A stretch of DNA of 64,000 nt from Acinetobacter sp. WCHAc010034. GTDB lineage: Bacteria; Pseudomonadota; Gammaproteobacteria; Pseudomonadales; Moraxellaceae. The translations under genes were made by a program, and so were the position numbers. Of the stretch, positions 11,064 through 24,876 are shown one piece after another. The DNA lies in NCBI RefSeq assembly GCF_001696615.3, contig NZ_CP032279.1, positions 1,736,001 to 1,800,000 of the forward strand, in the 5' to 3' direction. The notes under the pieces are model-generated. The model did not search any database. It saw only the letters and a program-made list of their open reading frames with translations, and was not told the DNA's origin. Positions within the stretch are counted from its first letter, which is position 1, and every line of letters starts with the position of its first letter.

Positions 11064-11903
11064 TTATTTCCGTGCATTTAGCACACAGTTCTGCGTTTGC
11101 TCCGCCAGCGTTTTCCAGGCATGGATAAAACTGGCCTCCGCGTTCATGCTTTCATCGACCGGCTGGAAAGCGATCGGATTCAGCTTCTGGTACTGGCTTT
11201 TGCTGGCATGGCCTTCCGCCAGCAGGCACATTTTCGCGTTTGGCCGGCTGTCCTGCAGGTATTTGATTTGCGCAATGGTCGGCGCGGCGTGCGGGTCATC
11301 GGTCAGGGCGCCGGCGAATTTCAGGTTCAGCGGGCGCTCAAGGTACTGATAGGCGTCATGATAGGACCAGTACGGCTGCGCCTTGGCGCTGACATTCAGC
11401 TTCTGCGCGGTCAGCAGCAGGCTGTGCGCAAAGGCCCGGGCATTGGCCCAGTAGCGCTCGCGCTGCGCCGGCATCTGCTGCGAGCGCAAAGCCGCGATAA
11501 AGAAGCCGATGCGCACGGCATTATTCGGCTCCAGCCAGACATGGGTATCGACCGTATTCGGCAGGGCCTGCCCGCGCGGATTGCGCAGCGGCAACGTAGA
11601 AACAATGCCTGAATCCAGCAGCGCAATGCTTTTCGGGCTGCCGGCCAGCAGCTTTTCCAGCGGCGCTTCATGCGCCTTGCCCAGCCAGATCACCAGATCC
11701 GCATCCTGCACCATTTTGCGGTGCATCGGCGTCAGGCTGACATCATGCCCGGACTGATGCTGCAGCAGCAGCGCCGGCTGCTCCACCCCTTTGGTGACTT
11801 CCTTCGCAATCAGGTAGATGGGCTGCGTGGAAACCACTAAGCCTTGCGCCCAGCTGGCGGCGCTGAACAGCGCAAAGGCGCAGAATGCAAAGAAACGGGA
11901 CAT
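11064..11903 (-). CDS. znuA: Zinc ABC transporter substrate-binding protein
   Basis: Periplasmic zinc-binding component of ZnuABC, 279 aa. A signal peptide ends near residue 19 (SAASWAQ). Candidate zinc ligands are His in SGHDVSLTPM, His in DTHVWLEPNNA and His in YWSYHDAYQYLE, the pattern of cluster A-I binding proteins. The His-rich loop seen in many ZnuA proteins is absent. It is divergent from zur-znuCB across a shared 139-base region holding a Zur-type palindrome. No clear minus-strand terminator follows before the atp promoter. Confidence 0.93.
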   Translation of the reverse strand: MSRFFAFCAFALFSAASWAQGLVVSTQPIYLIAKEVTKGVEQPALLLQHQSGHDVSLTPMHRKMVQDADLVIWLGKAHEAPLEKLLAGSPKSIALLDSGIVSTLPLRNPRGQALPNTVDTHVWLEPNNAVRIGFFIAALRSQQMPAQRERYWANARAFAHSLLLTAQKLNVSAKAQPYWSYHDAYQYLERPLNLKFAGALTDDPHAAPTIAQIKYLQDSRPNAKMCLLAEGHASKSQYQKLNPIAFQPVDESMNAEASFIHAWKTLAEQTQNCVLNARK

Positions 11904-11931
11904 GCCGGGAAATCACCAAAAACTGAATGGT

Positions 11932-11944
11932 GTTATAGTATAAC
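11932..11944. promoter_or_regulatory. Zur-type operator between znuA and zur
   Basis: Perfect 13-bp palindrome GTTATA-G-TATAAC. On the minus strand it contains the probable -10 (TATACT/TATAAC) of znuA, so a bound repressor would block transcription. The location between znuA and the zur operon fits autoregulated zinc control. Confidence 0.85.
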
Positions 11945-12042
11945 AAATTCGCAAAAATGCCTACGCCTGATCGAAACTTGCTGCGCTTCATGCTAAGCTT
12001 TACAGTCTTTTTCTTTTTGCAGTTTCGTACTTGAGGTGAGTA

Positions 12043-12537
12043 ATGAGCTCTTGTTCGCACGGACATCACAATGCATTGCATGGCGTACATGACCATCCGA
12101 ATGCGGCGCAGCGCCTTGCCGAAGCTGAAAGCCTGTGCTCGGCGGCCGGCGCGCGCCTCACCCCTTTGCGCAAGGAAGTGCTGGAGCTGATTTTAACCGC
12201 GGCCGGGCCTATGGGCGCCTATGACCTGCTGGCTAAAATTAAAAGCGAATCAGACCGACCGGCAGCGCCGCCGACGGTGTACCGCACGCTGGATTTCCTG
12301 CTGGAAAAAGGCCTGATTCACCGCCTAACCTCAATTAACGCCTATATCCCCTGCTGCCATCCGCGTGAAGGGCATCAGGCTGCCTTCCTGATCTGCACCG
12401 AATGCAGAACCGTGAAGGAGGCATCCGCGCAAGGCCTTTTGCAGCAGCTCGATGAATTGTCCGCTTCCGACCATTTCACCGCGCAGCACAGCATTATTGA
12501 AATTTCAGGAATCTGTCAGCAGTGCAGCAAGCCCTAA
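12043..12537 (+). CDS. zur: Zinc uptake regulator Zur (Fur family)
   Basis: Fur-family repressor of 164 aa. A His/Cys-rich N-terminus (SSCSHGHHNALHGVHDH) precedes the winged helix, whose recognition part is AAPPTVYRTLDFLLEKGL. Two Cys pairs, CTEC and CQQC, form the structural zinc site. Start at 12043 with GAGGTGAG upstream. The 3' end overlaps znuC by 16 bases, so the repressor and transporter genes are translationally linked. Confidence 0.95.
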   Translation: MSSCSHGHHNALHGVHDHPNAAQRLAEAESLCSAAGARLTPLRKEVLELILTAAGPMGAYDLLAKIKSESDRPAAPPTVYRTLDFLLEKGLIHRLTSINAYIPCCHPREGHQAAFLICTECRTVKEASAQGLLQQLDELSASDHFTAQHSIIEISGICQQCSKP

Positions 12538-13301
12538 ATGCAGCCGGCTTAATTGAGCTGAAGAATATTTATGTCCGCATCGATCAGCGCGACATCTTGA
12601 AGAATATTGATTTCACCCTGCATGAGCGTGAAATTGTCACGCTGATTGGCCCGAACGGCGCCGGAAAATCGACCCTGATTAAAGTCCTGCTGGGCATTTT
12701 GAAGCCCAGCTCAGGCCAGATCATCAGCGCGGGAAAATTGAAGTTTTCCTATGTGCCGCAGAAATTCAACCCTTCGCACAGCCTGCCTTTGCGGGTCTGC
12801 GACCTGCTGGCTTTAGAAAAATGCCAAGCTTCTGTAAAGGAAGAGATTATCCGCGACACCGGCATCGCCAGGCTGCAGCAGGCCAAAGTGCAGCAGCTGT
12901 CCGGCGGCGAGCGCCAGCGCGTGCTGATTGCGCGCGCCCTGCTGCGCCAGCCGGATGTGCTGGTGCTGGATGAGCCGATGCAGGGCCTGGACATTCAGTC
13001 TGAAGCCGAACTGTATGACTATGTGCGCAGCCTGCCGGAAAAGTACGGCTGCGCTGTGCTGATGGTGTCGCATGACCTGCAGTGGGTGATGCAGGGCACG
13101 CACCGCGTGGTTTGCCTGAACAAGCACATCTGCTGCAGCGGCCTGCCGGAAAATGTGCAGCAGCATCCTGAATATCAGGCGATCTTCGGCACCAACCGCG
13201 CGTTCTATCAGCATCACCATGACCACTGCGCGCACGGTGACTCCGCTGCCCCATGCCAGCATGATTCCCGCCCGCACATTCACCCCGAACCGGAAGCTTA
13301 A
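12522..13301 (+). CDS. znuC: Zinc ABC transporter ATP-binding protein
   Basis: ATPase of ZnuABC, 259 aa. Walker A GPNGAGKST, signature LSGGERQRVLIARAL, Walker B VLVLDEP and the switch His in MVSHDL are all present. The C-terminal tail after residue ~225 is His-rich (HHHDHCAHGD), a common feature that may buffer zinc. The start is a GTG at 12522 inside zur, with CAGGA upstream; no in-frame ATG lies before the core begins, so GTG is the best choice. Confidence 0.95.
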   Translation: MQQALNAAGLIELKNIYVRIDQRDILKNIDFTLHEREIVTLIGPNGAGKSTLIKVLLGILKPSSGQIISAGKLKFSYVPQKFNPSHSLPLRVCDLLALEKCQASVKEEIIRDTGIARLQQAKVQQLSGGERQRVLIARALLRQPDVLVLDEPMQGLDIQSEAELYDYVRSLPEKYGCAVLMVSHDLQWVMQGTHRVVCLNKHICCSGLPENVQQHPEYQAIFGTNRAFYQHHHDHCAHGDSAAPCQHDSRPHIHPEPEA

Positions 13302-13304
13302 GCC

Positions 13305-14105
13305 ATGATGGAATGGTTACAACTGCTGCTGCCAGCATGGATTATGGGAACGCTGCTGGTGTTTCTGACCGCGCCTTTGGGCTGCCTGATGCTGTGGCGC
13401 CGCATGTCGTTCTTTGCCGACACCATGGCGCACGGCACGCTGCTTGGCGTCGCGATTGCCGGCGCGCTCAGCCTGCCGCTCTGGGTCGGGGTGACGCTGC
13501 TGGCCGTGATGCTGGTCGGCATTCTGTGGATTCTGCATGATCCGCGCCTGCCGAATGATGCGCTGCTGGCGCTGTGCTCAGCCTCCCTGCTCTGCTCAGG
13601 CCTGCTGCTGATTCAGCACTTGCCGGATTTGCGCCCGGAACTGCTCAGCTATCTGTTTGGCGACCTGCTGACCATTTCATGGGCCGACCTGCCGGTTTTC
13701 GCAGCCGTGATTATCGGCGCTTTGGCCGTGCTGCATAAGTACTGGCAAGCGCAGATTCAGATTGCGATTGACCCGGATATTGCGGTCAGTGAAGGTATTA
13801 ACGCCAAATGGCAGCGCTTGATTTTCATGCTGCTGCTGGCGCTGTTTACCGTATTGGCCTTGCGCGCGGTCGGCTCTTTGCTGATGGGTGCGCTGCTGGT
13901 CATTCCGGCCTTAACCGCGCGCCTGATGGCGCACTCGCCTAAACAGATGGTGCTGTGGGCATTTGGCTTTGCGCAAGTCGGCATTACCGTCGGCTTGTGG
14001 TCCAGCGCCGGCCTGAATGTATCGACCGGCTTAAGCATTGTGCTGACCATGGCGATGCTGTTTGCCGTAATTTTTACGCTGCAGAAATTCAGCAAATCAG
14101 CTTAA
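13305..14105 (+). CDS. znuB: Zinc ABC transporter permease
   Basis: Membrane permease of ZnuABC, 266 aa, with about eight hydrophobic segments. The early stretch FLTAPLGCLMLWRRMSFFADTMAHGTLLG is the ABC-3 family signature, and the loop containing SEGINAKWQRL matches the site contacting the ATPase. It begins three bases after the znuC stop. Either of two adjacent ATGs could serve. Confidence 0.95.
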   Translation: MMEWLQLLLPAWIMGTLLVFLTAPLGCLMLWRRMSFFADTMAHGTLLGVAIAGALSLPLWVGVTLLAVMLVGILWILHDPRLPNDALLALCSASLLCSGLLLIQHLPDLRPELLSYLFGDLLTISWADLPVFAAVIIGALAVLHKYWQAQIQIAIDPDIAVSEGINAKWQRLIFMLLLALFTVLALRAVGSLLMGALLVIPALTARLMAHSPKQMVLWAFGFAQVGITVGLWSSAGLNVSTGLSIVLTMAMLFAVIFTLQKFSKSA

Positions 14106-14123
14106 CAAATTCAGCTTGAATGA

Positions 14124-14149
14124 AAGCCATGCTGCGGCATGGCTTTTTT
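14124..14149 (+). terminator. Terminator of the zur-znuCB operon
   Basis: A 9-bp stem AAGCCATGC/GCATGGCTT with a TGCG loop is followed by a T run. Confidence 0.92.
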
Positions 14150-14200
14150 AACAGTATGCCCCCTAAGTAAGTGTCTAACTCCAAATATCGGACGCCCTTT

Positions 14201-14728
14201 TTAATGCTGAATAATGCGCTTATTTTGCTGCTGTAAATAATCCTCTAGAAGTACGGCTTCAAGGCGCTTGTTCGATTTAAAGCGGATCCAGCGTTCGCCA
14301 TCCCAGCCCTCTGGAAAGATGCCAAAACCCAGCAGGCAGTCATCTTGAGTAAATTCCGGATACAGCGCCATCACAATTAACCTATAGCGGCTATAGTCAT
14401 CATGCGGATCAGCGTACGGCAATACTTCCTTATACGAAAGATCAAAGGGCTTAATGAATAAAGCATAATCGCCATGATCAGTCTGAATCAGATCGGCAGG
14501 CATTTTATTAAAGCGCTGCTGAAACTGTTTTCTTGCAAAAGCTTTAAAATTCATCCGGGTTTCAGCTGTACAGGATTCCTCCTTAACTACATGAATATCC
14601 TTCATAATAAAATTATTATCAAAAGGCTCTATAAACTCTCCGGCGCCAGCCTGCAGCGGCGCACCACCTAACATCAAGTTAAAACACAGCATGCTGTAAA
14701 AACTCATGCTAAATACAGGTTTTTTCAT
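14201..14728 (-). CDS. Unrecognised exported protein, 175 aa
   Basis: A signal peptide covers about residues 1-28 (hydrophobic core SFYSMLCFNLMLGG, cleavage near LQAGA). I do not recognise the mature domain. It has two Cys (in ESCTAET and QDDCLLGF), is rich in aromatic and acidic residues, and contains PFDLSYKEVLPYADPHDDYSRY. It starts 22 bases after the LysE-type exporter on the same strand, so they may be co-transcribed. Periplasmic location is inferred from the signal. Confidence 0.7.
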   Translation of the reverse strand: MKKPVFSMSFYSMLCFNLMLGGAPLQAGAGEFIEPFDNNFIMKDIHVVKEESCTAETRMNFKAFARKQFQQRFNKMPADLIQTDHGDYALFIKPFDLSYKEVLPYADPHDDYSRYRLIVMALYPEFTQDDCLLGFGIFPEGWDGERWIRFKSNKRLEAVLLEDYLQQQNKRIIQH

Positions 14729-14750
14729 TTTGAACTATCTTACTGTTAAG

Positions 14751-15371
14751 TTACTGATACACCAAACTGAGCAGTCCGGCAGCGCAGCTGAACAGCACCG
14801 CAAAAGCCCGGTTCATGTATTTCTGCTGCCGCGGCGATTTAAGCAAGCGCAAAACTTTAGCAGCCAGTCCGGTATAGCCCGCCATGACAATCAAGTCAAT
14901 GCTGATCATGGTCACAGCCATAACCGCATACTGGGGCCACTGCGGCTTGGATAAATCCAGAAACTGCGGCAAAACTGCCAGCAGGAAAACGATGGCTTTA
15001 GGATTGCTCAGGTTGACCAGAAAGCCGTACAGCGCCAGCTTCGCGCGGGACTTCTGCTGAACATCCTGCTGAATTTCAATAACCTGAACAGGCGCGCGCC
15101 ACTGCATGCAGGCTAAATACAGCAGATAGCCCACGCCAAACCATTTCACCAGCAGAAATGCCCAAGGCGTAGAGGCAAACAGCACCCCTGCCCCGGCAGC
15201 CACAATGCCGATCTGCACCAGAAGCGCCAGCTGCAGGCCCAAAGCATTCCAATAGCCGCGCTTAAAGCCGTAATTCAGGCCGCTGGACATCGACGCAATT
15301 GCACCGGCGCCCGGAGAAAGACTGATGAGCCAGCATATAAGCCAGCCAAATTTGGAAGGACATAAAACCAA
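14751..15371 (-). CDS. LysE/RhtB-family amino-acid exporter, 5' end probably frameshifted
   Basis: The body matches RhtB/LysE exporters: SLSPGAGAIASMSSGLNYGFKRGYWNALGLQ, then LLYLACMQWR and NLSNPKAIVFLLAVLPQFL, with about six membrane segments. The open frame can only start at a TTG (15371), giving an atypical N-terminus. In the next frame an ATG at 15363 reads MSFQIWLAYMLA, which looks like a normal RhtB N-terminus, and then runs to an early stop. Joining the two would need a shift near 15331-15340, where CTGGCT is repeated. It may be a broken gene, a sequencing error, or a TTG-started gene. Substrate unknown. Confidence 0.75.
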   Translation of the reverse strand: MVLCPSKFGWLICWLISLSPGAGAIASMSSGLNYGFKRGYWNALGLQLALLVQIGIVAAGAGVLFASTPWAFLLVKWFGVGYLLYLACMQWRAPVQVIEIQQDVQQKSRAKLALYGFLVNLSNPKAIVFLLAVLPQFLDLSKPQWPQYAVMAVTMISIDLIVMAGYTGLAAKVLRLLKSPRQQKYMNRAFAVLFSCAAGLLSLVYQ

Positions 15372-15527
15372 TGCTTTTTAGAAGGGATATGAATTATATG
15401 ACATTTACAGCTTTTAAGCGGGACGGAACTGCAGATTAAAAATGCAGATTCAGACTACCCAGTGCACGGCCGATAAGGCACAATAGCAGCAGCTACGCAA
15501 AAAATACCAATATTTTAGGAGCCATGA

Positions 15528-16448
15528 ATGACCGCCCAATCTGTAATTTTGCCATTACCTTCAGATCATGCCCGCTTTATTGTCCTTCGCTTAAAAGACT
15601 TAACGATTGAAGAATTAAAAGAAAAACTCGCGGATCTATTCAGCACGCGCGACCGCTTGATCACCCAGCATCCGCAGGCGCAGATTAAAACAGCCGTGGC
15701 CTTTGGCCCCGAACTTTGGGCAAAGCTTTACCCTCAGGCGCCAGAAGGCTTTAAGCAGCTGATGCCGATTGCAGGCTCTTTTGAAATGCCGGCTGTTCCT
15801 GCCGATGTGCTGATTCACATCGCCGCCCAGCGCGCAGACATCTGCTTTGCGCTCAGCCAGTCATTCTTTGAAGGCATTCAGGACAAAGCTGAAGTTCTGG
15901 ATGAGCGGGTTTGCTTCCGCAACTTTGACGGCCGCGACCTGACCGGCTTCATAGACGGCACAGAAAATCCGCAGTTCCCGGATGACCGCGCGGAGACTGC
16001 GCTTTTGGCTGAAGATGCGGGCGTATTTGCCGACGGCTCATTCATTTTTGCGCAGCGCTATGCGCATAATTTAGACAAATGGAAAAAACTGAAAGTCGAT
16101 GCGCAGGAACAGGTGATGGGCCGCACAAAACTTGAATCGATTGAGCTAGATGATGAAGTAAAACCGGAAAATTCCCACGTTGCGCGCACCGTAGTTGAAG
16201 ACAGTGAAGGCGAAGAACTGGCGATTCTGCGCCACTCGCTGCCTTATGGCGACGGCCGCGGCGATCAGGGCCTGTTCTTTATCGCCTACACCAATGACTT
16301 AAGCATCATCGACAGCATGCTGCTGCGCATGTTCGGCACCAGCGGCGACGGCATTCATGACCGCCTGCTTCATTTCGTAACGCCAATGGATGGCGCCTAT
16401 TACTTTGCGCCAAGTGAAGAATTGCTGGAAGAAGTTTTGGAAGGTTAA
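15528..16448 (+). CDS. DyP-type (YfeX-like) heme peroxidase
   Basis: Class B dye-decolourising peroxidase, 306 aa, cytoplasmic (no signal). The GXXDG motif is GFIDGTENP with catalytic Asp143. The probable proximal heme ligand is His217 in PENSHVAR, and the distal Arg is Arg235 in AILRHSLPYG. The C-terminal GLFFIAYTNDLSIIDSMLLRMFG is typical of the family. Biological substrate is uncertain; YfeX homologues handle porphyrin-like or phenolic substrates in vitro. It stands alone with its own terminator. Confidence 0.92.
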   Translation: MTAQSVILPLPSDHARFIVLRLKDLTIEELKEKLADLFSTRDRLITQHPQAQIKTAVAFGPELWAKLYPQAPEGFKQLMPIAGSFEMPAVPADVLIHIAAQRADICFALSQSFFEGIQDKAEVLDERVCFRNFDGRDLTGFIDGTENPQFPDDRAETALLAEDAGVFADGSFIFAQRYAHNLDKWKKLKVDAQEQVMGRTKLESIELDDEVKPENSHVARTVVEDSEGEELAILRHSLPYGDGRGDQGLFFIAYTNDLSIIDSMLLRMFGTSGDGIHDRLLHFVTPMDGAYYFAPSEELLEEVLEG

Positions 16449-16452
16449 GCAG

Positions 16453-16474
16453 AAGGGGCTCCGGCCCCTTTTTT
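16453..16474 (+). terminator. Terminator of the DyP peroxidase gene
   Basis: A 7-bp stem AAGGGGC/GCCCCTT with a TCCG loop is followed by six T. Confidence 0.9.
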
Positions 16475-16588
16475 AATCACCGCCAATCAAGCGCCAACAT
16501 CTTGATTTAAAAAATTATTCCGCATGAAAACGATAACGCTCGATGCGGCATAGGCATTTTTCCAGCCTTTTCTATTTTTTATACGCAT

Positions 16589-16623
16589 AAAAAACCCCCT
16601 CCGATTTTATCGGAGGGGGTTTT
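16589..16623 (-). terminator. rRNA operon terminator
   Basis: A long perfect stem of 15 bp (16591-16605 with 16609-16623) with a TTT loop; on the minus strand it is followed by a U run. It lies about 10 bases past the 5S gene. Confidence 0.93.
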
Positions 16624-16630
16624 GAATAAT

Positions 16631-16746
16631 GAGCTGGCGATGACTTACTCTCACATGGGTAACCCCACACTACCATCAGCGCAAAGAGGTTTCACTTCTG
16701 AGTTCGGGAAGGGATCAGGTGGTTCACTCTCGCTATTGTCGCCAGC
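16631..16746 (-). rRNA. rrf: 5S ribosomal RNA
   Basis: About 115 bases with the terminal helix GCTGGCG/CGCCAGC, the conserved CCGAACTCAGAAGTGAAAC loop and GATGGTAGTGTGGGG. It ends the operon. Ends are good to a few bases. Confidence 0.95.
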
Positions 16747-16945
16747 ACAACTGTTATGGATACTCGCTTGGTCTTATCTGTTCACTTTTCAGTGCATGCC
16801 AAGGTTTTTTCCAAATGAGTTATTAACAGGTATATCTGAGTTTATGCAATTTGTTCAATTTTACTTAGCTTTTCAACTAAATCAAGTTTGATCGTTTGAT
16901 TTCGAATCAATTGATGCTTCGTATACAACTGCTTGGGCGTTGTAT
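16747..16945 (-). other. 23S-5S spacer
   Basis: AT-rich transcribed spacer without a tRNA. Its end next to 23S carries one arm of the 23S processing stem: 13 bases at 16940-16952 are perfectly complementary to 19831-19843. Confidence 0.75.
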
Positions 16946-19836
<2,891 letters not shown>

Positions 19837-20202
19837 TATACAACCCCAAACAGTCGCTAATACTTACAAGTAGTATTTCGCGTCGCAAACTTAATTGCCA
19901 CAGTTAGAGTTTCGTGAACTTAATCACTGTACAGCTTCAATTAGATTCATATACCAAAACGCTTGATTCAGTTAATTTCGCTAGTAACTCATTTCATTCA
20001 GCATTAACAATTGCTTGTTAAGCTGGCTAAAACGAGTATGAACAAATTATTTCAACTCAAATATATTCTGTTAATGATTCACTGCATCCTCGTCGGACTG
20101 CAGTCAACTGTGATAAATCACAGAACTTAATAAACTAAAATCAAATGATCTTATTTACTAAATTCTATAATCTAACTTCTCAGCTTAATCACTCTAAAGT
20201 GA
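19837..20202 (-). other. tRNA-Ala to 23S spacer
   Basis: About 366 bases of transcribed, AT-rich spacer. Apart from the 23S processing arm at its edge I see no gene or further tRNA in it. Confidence 0.7.
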
Positions 20203-20278
20203 TGGTGGAGACTAGGAGAGTCGAACTCCTGACCTCCTGCGTGCAAAGCAGGCGCTCTACCAACTAAGCTAAGTCCCC
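20203..20278 (-). tRNA. tRNA-Ala (anticodon TGC)
   Basis: 76 bases including encoded CCA. The anticodon stem is CCTGC/GCAGG with loop TTTGCAC, the T loop TTCGACT, and the acceptor stem GGGGACT pairs with AGTCTCC allowing one G-U. It lies in the usual rRNA spacer position. Confidence 0.97.
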
Positions 20279-20328
20279 AGCTTATCATAAGGCCAATGTT
20301 TCTGATTCTCTGTTTCAGTTTGCAGATT

Positions 20329-20405
<77 letters not shown>

Positions 20406-20466
20406 TCAGATACATCGTCATGAAGAACAACTTGTTGTGGATTCTTACCGATCGTCAATCTTTCGT

Positions 20467-22004
<1,538 letters not shown>

Positions 22005-22208
22005 AAAATCAATAGTGCTTTATTCAAAACACCAAATCTGGCTCATCAATTTTCTGACATTAATTTCTCAAATAAACTTCGAGTAATTTCTACCATCAAT
22101 CAATGAAAATTATTTCGATCGATCAACCGGTAAAAATCCACACAAGTTGTTCTTCATATTCTCTTAATGATCTTCTCAATGCTTCGTCAGCATCAAGCTA
22201 GGTCGGCT

Positions 22209-22236
22209 ATATTACTCTCTTTCAAAAGAAAGTCAA
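22209..22236 (-). promoter_or_regulatory. rRNA operon promoter
   Basis: On the minus strand the -35 is TTGACT (22231-22236), the spacer is 16 bases and the -10 is TAATAT (22209-22214). A GC-rich discriminator (GCCGACC) follows, as expected for stringently controlled rRNA promoters. The leader before 16S would be about 200 bases. Confidence 0.8.
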
Positions 22237-22762
22237 CTGGTTTTGATGATTATTTTTAAACTCATTCAAGATTCAGAAATTTAACCAATCTAGCTAAATC
22301 CTTGTTTCTCAACAAGTTTTAATCAACATCACCGCCGATGGATGTGCATTCTACAGCATTTTTAATCCCTTGCAACACTTATTCAGAATAAATATTTCCG
22401 TGTGTTTGTTTTTCAAACCACTAAACATTTAAATATCTAATTTATAATTAAACTTTATTTTAGATATTTTCCATTTTTTAATTTCAAAGCTGATCAGCAC
22501 CACAATAAAACACACAAACCATTGATTAATAAAAATTTAATAAAATCATTAGCTTCCAATATGCGAATTTTGATTATTCAGCACCCGCTTTATGCTTTAT
22601 TTTTCAGCAATAACTGCATATTTTACGCAAAAACCCGTTTTATCCCTTTATATCAAAACTTTTACATGATGCGGCGCTTCCTGAAAACTTAATTCCTTAA
22701 ACACAAAGGCCACAGTTAATTCAACTATGGCCTTTGGCTCATTTAATTTAAATTTTCTGGAT
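22237..22762. other. AT-rich region upstream of the rRNA promoter
   Basis: Very AT-rich, with no convincing ORF or RNA gene. The part nearest the promoter could act as an UP element. At 22705-22735 an imperfect hairpin (AAAGGCCA...TGGCCTTT) after the oprC stop may terminate oprC on the minus strand, though its U run is weak. Confidence 0.5.
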
Positions 22763-24808
22763 TTAGAACTTCATGCTGATGCGCGCCCAGTAATTGCGGC
22801 CAGCATTATTGAACTGCTGCTCACTGGCGAAACCGAAGCCGGCGCTGCCCGCTTTATTCAAATGCTCGGTATAAGTCTTATTCAAAACATTATCAACCCC
22901 CACCGAAAGGTCTACATCGGACTGTATATGGTAGGTTCCATTTAAGGCTAAAGTGCCAAAGCCTTTGCTTTCCTTCATATCATAGCCCACGATATTGCCT
23001 TGATGAACGCTGATGCGGCTTTGACTGTCCACAACGCGCCATAATGCGCCCAGGGTGTATTTGTCCTGCACATAGCGCAGGTTTACACGCGCTTCCAAAG
23101 GCGCAATCTGAGGCAGCGCTTTGTCATCGTCAGTATTTTTGCCCCATGCATACATCGCGCTGACATCCGCTTGAATAGCATCTGTAAATTGATAGCCTAG
23201 CCCAGCTTCTGCTCCTGCAATCACGGCATCGACATTTTTAGCGCCGGCGCTGAAGCTGCTGCCATGACCGCCTGCACTTGGATGATTATGATAGCTCATC
23301 AGGATGTAATCATTGATTAAGCCGGCATAGGCGGAAGCCCAGGAACTGAATGCGCCATGCTCATGCTGATAGCCCATATCCAGCTGCAGGGTTTTCTCAG
23401 GATTAATGCCGTTGAATGAATTGCTGCTGCCGGCATTGCCGTGCGCGGTGCTGAACAGCTCCCAATAGTCCGGCATGCGCTCTACATAGCCCAAGCCGAT
23501 ATAGCTTTTCGCATCATGATTTGGATAATGGCTTTCCAGGCGGATAAAGGCGCTTGGCAGGGTTTTATCCAGTTCCCGGTTATACCCTTTGTCTAAAGAA
23601 GCTGCGCGCAAGTCCTTAACATTCACCTGATCGGCGCGGATTCCGCCAACCCATTTATGCTGTTCGCTCAATTGATAGCTCAGTTCGCCAAAAGCGCCAT
23701 AAGAGCGGAATTCCATATCCTTAACGCGGGCCTGATCCTGATACGGTTTCACTGAATCGCCGCTGCGCTTAGAATGTTCATTATTTTGACTGTCTAAACC
23801 CGCAACAAGCTGCAGCTTGTCCCATTCGCTGGTGACAGCCATGCGCGCATTCAAAGTTTTACGGGCAACGTTGGTTGCCATTTTCATTGCGCCCGGCTTG
23901 CGCAGGCTGTAGTTGTCCATCACATGGTCATTAAAGTTATAGTTCAGCTGCGCTTCAATTTTCTTGACTACATCGGTGAGATTGCTCTTCTCGGCGCGCA
24001 AGCCCAGGCTTTCACGGGCAAACATTGAGCCGTCCATCTTACGGCCGGCATACACCGCTTCGCCGTCCGCTTTGCCTCCGGTCAACTCCAGCCAGGTGTT
24101 TTCATCCGGCGTCCAGCCCAGCGCCAAATCAGCATTCCAGCGCTCCCAGTCAGACGGCACAGTCACGCCGCTGCCGTCTTTATAGCTGTCCGCCACGGAG
24201 CGGCCGGCATTCAAGCGGATATATTTCTGATCATCCCCGGCCGCAGCCTCAAGATTGTGATCCAAGCGCCCAAAGGAGCCCAGCAGCACGCTGGCCTGGC
24301 CGCGGTACGGCTGCTCCTGCGACAGCTGTTCAGGCTTGCGCTCGAAAATCACCGTAGCCGCTGAACCGGTATTGGCATACCGCACAGTTTGCGGGCCTTT
24401 AATCACCGAAATGCGGTCATAGCTTTCCGGCGAAATGTAAGAGGCCGGATTATCCATGCGGCTTGGGCAGGCGCCCAGATTTTCTGTGCCGTCAGTCAGA
24501 ATTTTAATGCGCGAGCCGAACATGCCGCGGAAAGTCACATCACCATTCGTCCCTGCACCGCTGTTCACCGAACTGAAGCCAACAATGCTTTGCAGGTAGT
24601 CTGCGCCATCGCTTGCCGGAACCGGCTGAATCGGCTGCTTAGGGTCTGCATGCACAATCAGGCCGCTGGCAGCATTGCCCTGCTGGGCGGTGACAACAAT
24701 AGGCGCTAAGGTTTGCATGCCGTCATGGCCGGCAGCAGCGGAAGCGGAATAGCAGGCGACACAAATCGCGGCCGACAGCGGCTGTAAAAAGAATTTTGGC
24801 TGAGCCAT
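22763..24808 (-). CDS. oprC: TonB-dependent copper receptor
   Basis: Outer-membrane TonB-dependent receptor of 681 aa, OprC/NosA type. A signal peptide covers residues 1-27. A TonB-box-like APIVVTAQ lies at about 35-42, followed by the plug (DYLQSIVGFSSVNSGAGTNG, then SYISPESYDRISVIKGPQTV) and the 22-strand barrel ending in Phe. The copper-site pattern known from Pseudomonas OprC is retained: Cys114-xxx-Met118 in the plug and His295-x-Met297 in the barrel. It starts 68 bases after the DUF2946 gene, with AGAGAG before the ATG. Confidence 0.93.
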   Translation of the reverse strand: MAQPKFFLQPLSAAICVACYSASAAAGHDGMQTLAPIVVTAQQGNAASGLIVHADPKQPIQPVPASDGADYLQSIVGFSSVNSGAGTNGDVTFRGMFGSRIKILTDGTENLGACPSRMDNPASYISPESYDRISVIKGPQTVRYANTGSAATVIFERKPEQLSQEQPYRGQASVLLGSFGRLDHNLEAAAGDDQKYIRLNAGRSVADSYKDGSGVTVPSDWERWNADLALGWTPDENTWLELTGGKADGEAVYAGRKMDGSMFARESLGLRAEKSNLTDVVKKIEAQLNYNFNDHVMDNYSLRKPGAMKMATNVARKTLNARMAVTSEWDKLQLVAGLDSQNNEHSKRSGDSVKPYQDQARVKDMEFRSYGAFGELSYQLSEQHKWVGGIRADQVNVKDLRAASLDKGYNRELDKTLPSAFIRLESHYPNHDAKSYIGLGYVERMPDYWELFSTAHGNAGSSNSFNGINPEKTLQLDMGYQHEHGAFSSWASAYAGLINDYILMSYHNHPSAGGHGSSFSAGAKNVDAVIAGAEAGLGYQFTDAIQADVSAMYAWGKNTDDDKALPQIAPLEARVNLRYVQDKYTLGALWRVVDSQSRISVHQGNIVGYDMKESKGFGTLALNGTYHIQSDVDLSVGVDNVLNKTYTEHLNKAGSAGFGFASEQQFNNAGRNYWARISMKF

Positions 24809-24876
24809 ATCAATCTCTCTGAATACATAAATAGAACTGCGCCCAAGCGGAAATACTCAGGCGGAACAAAGCGTAT

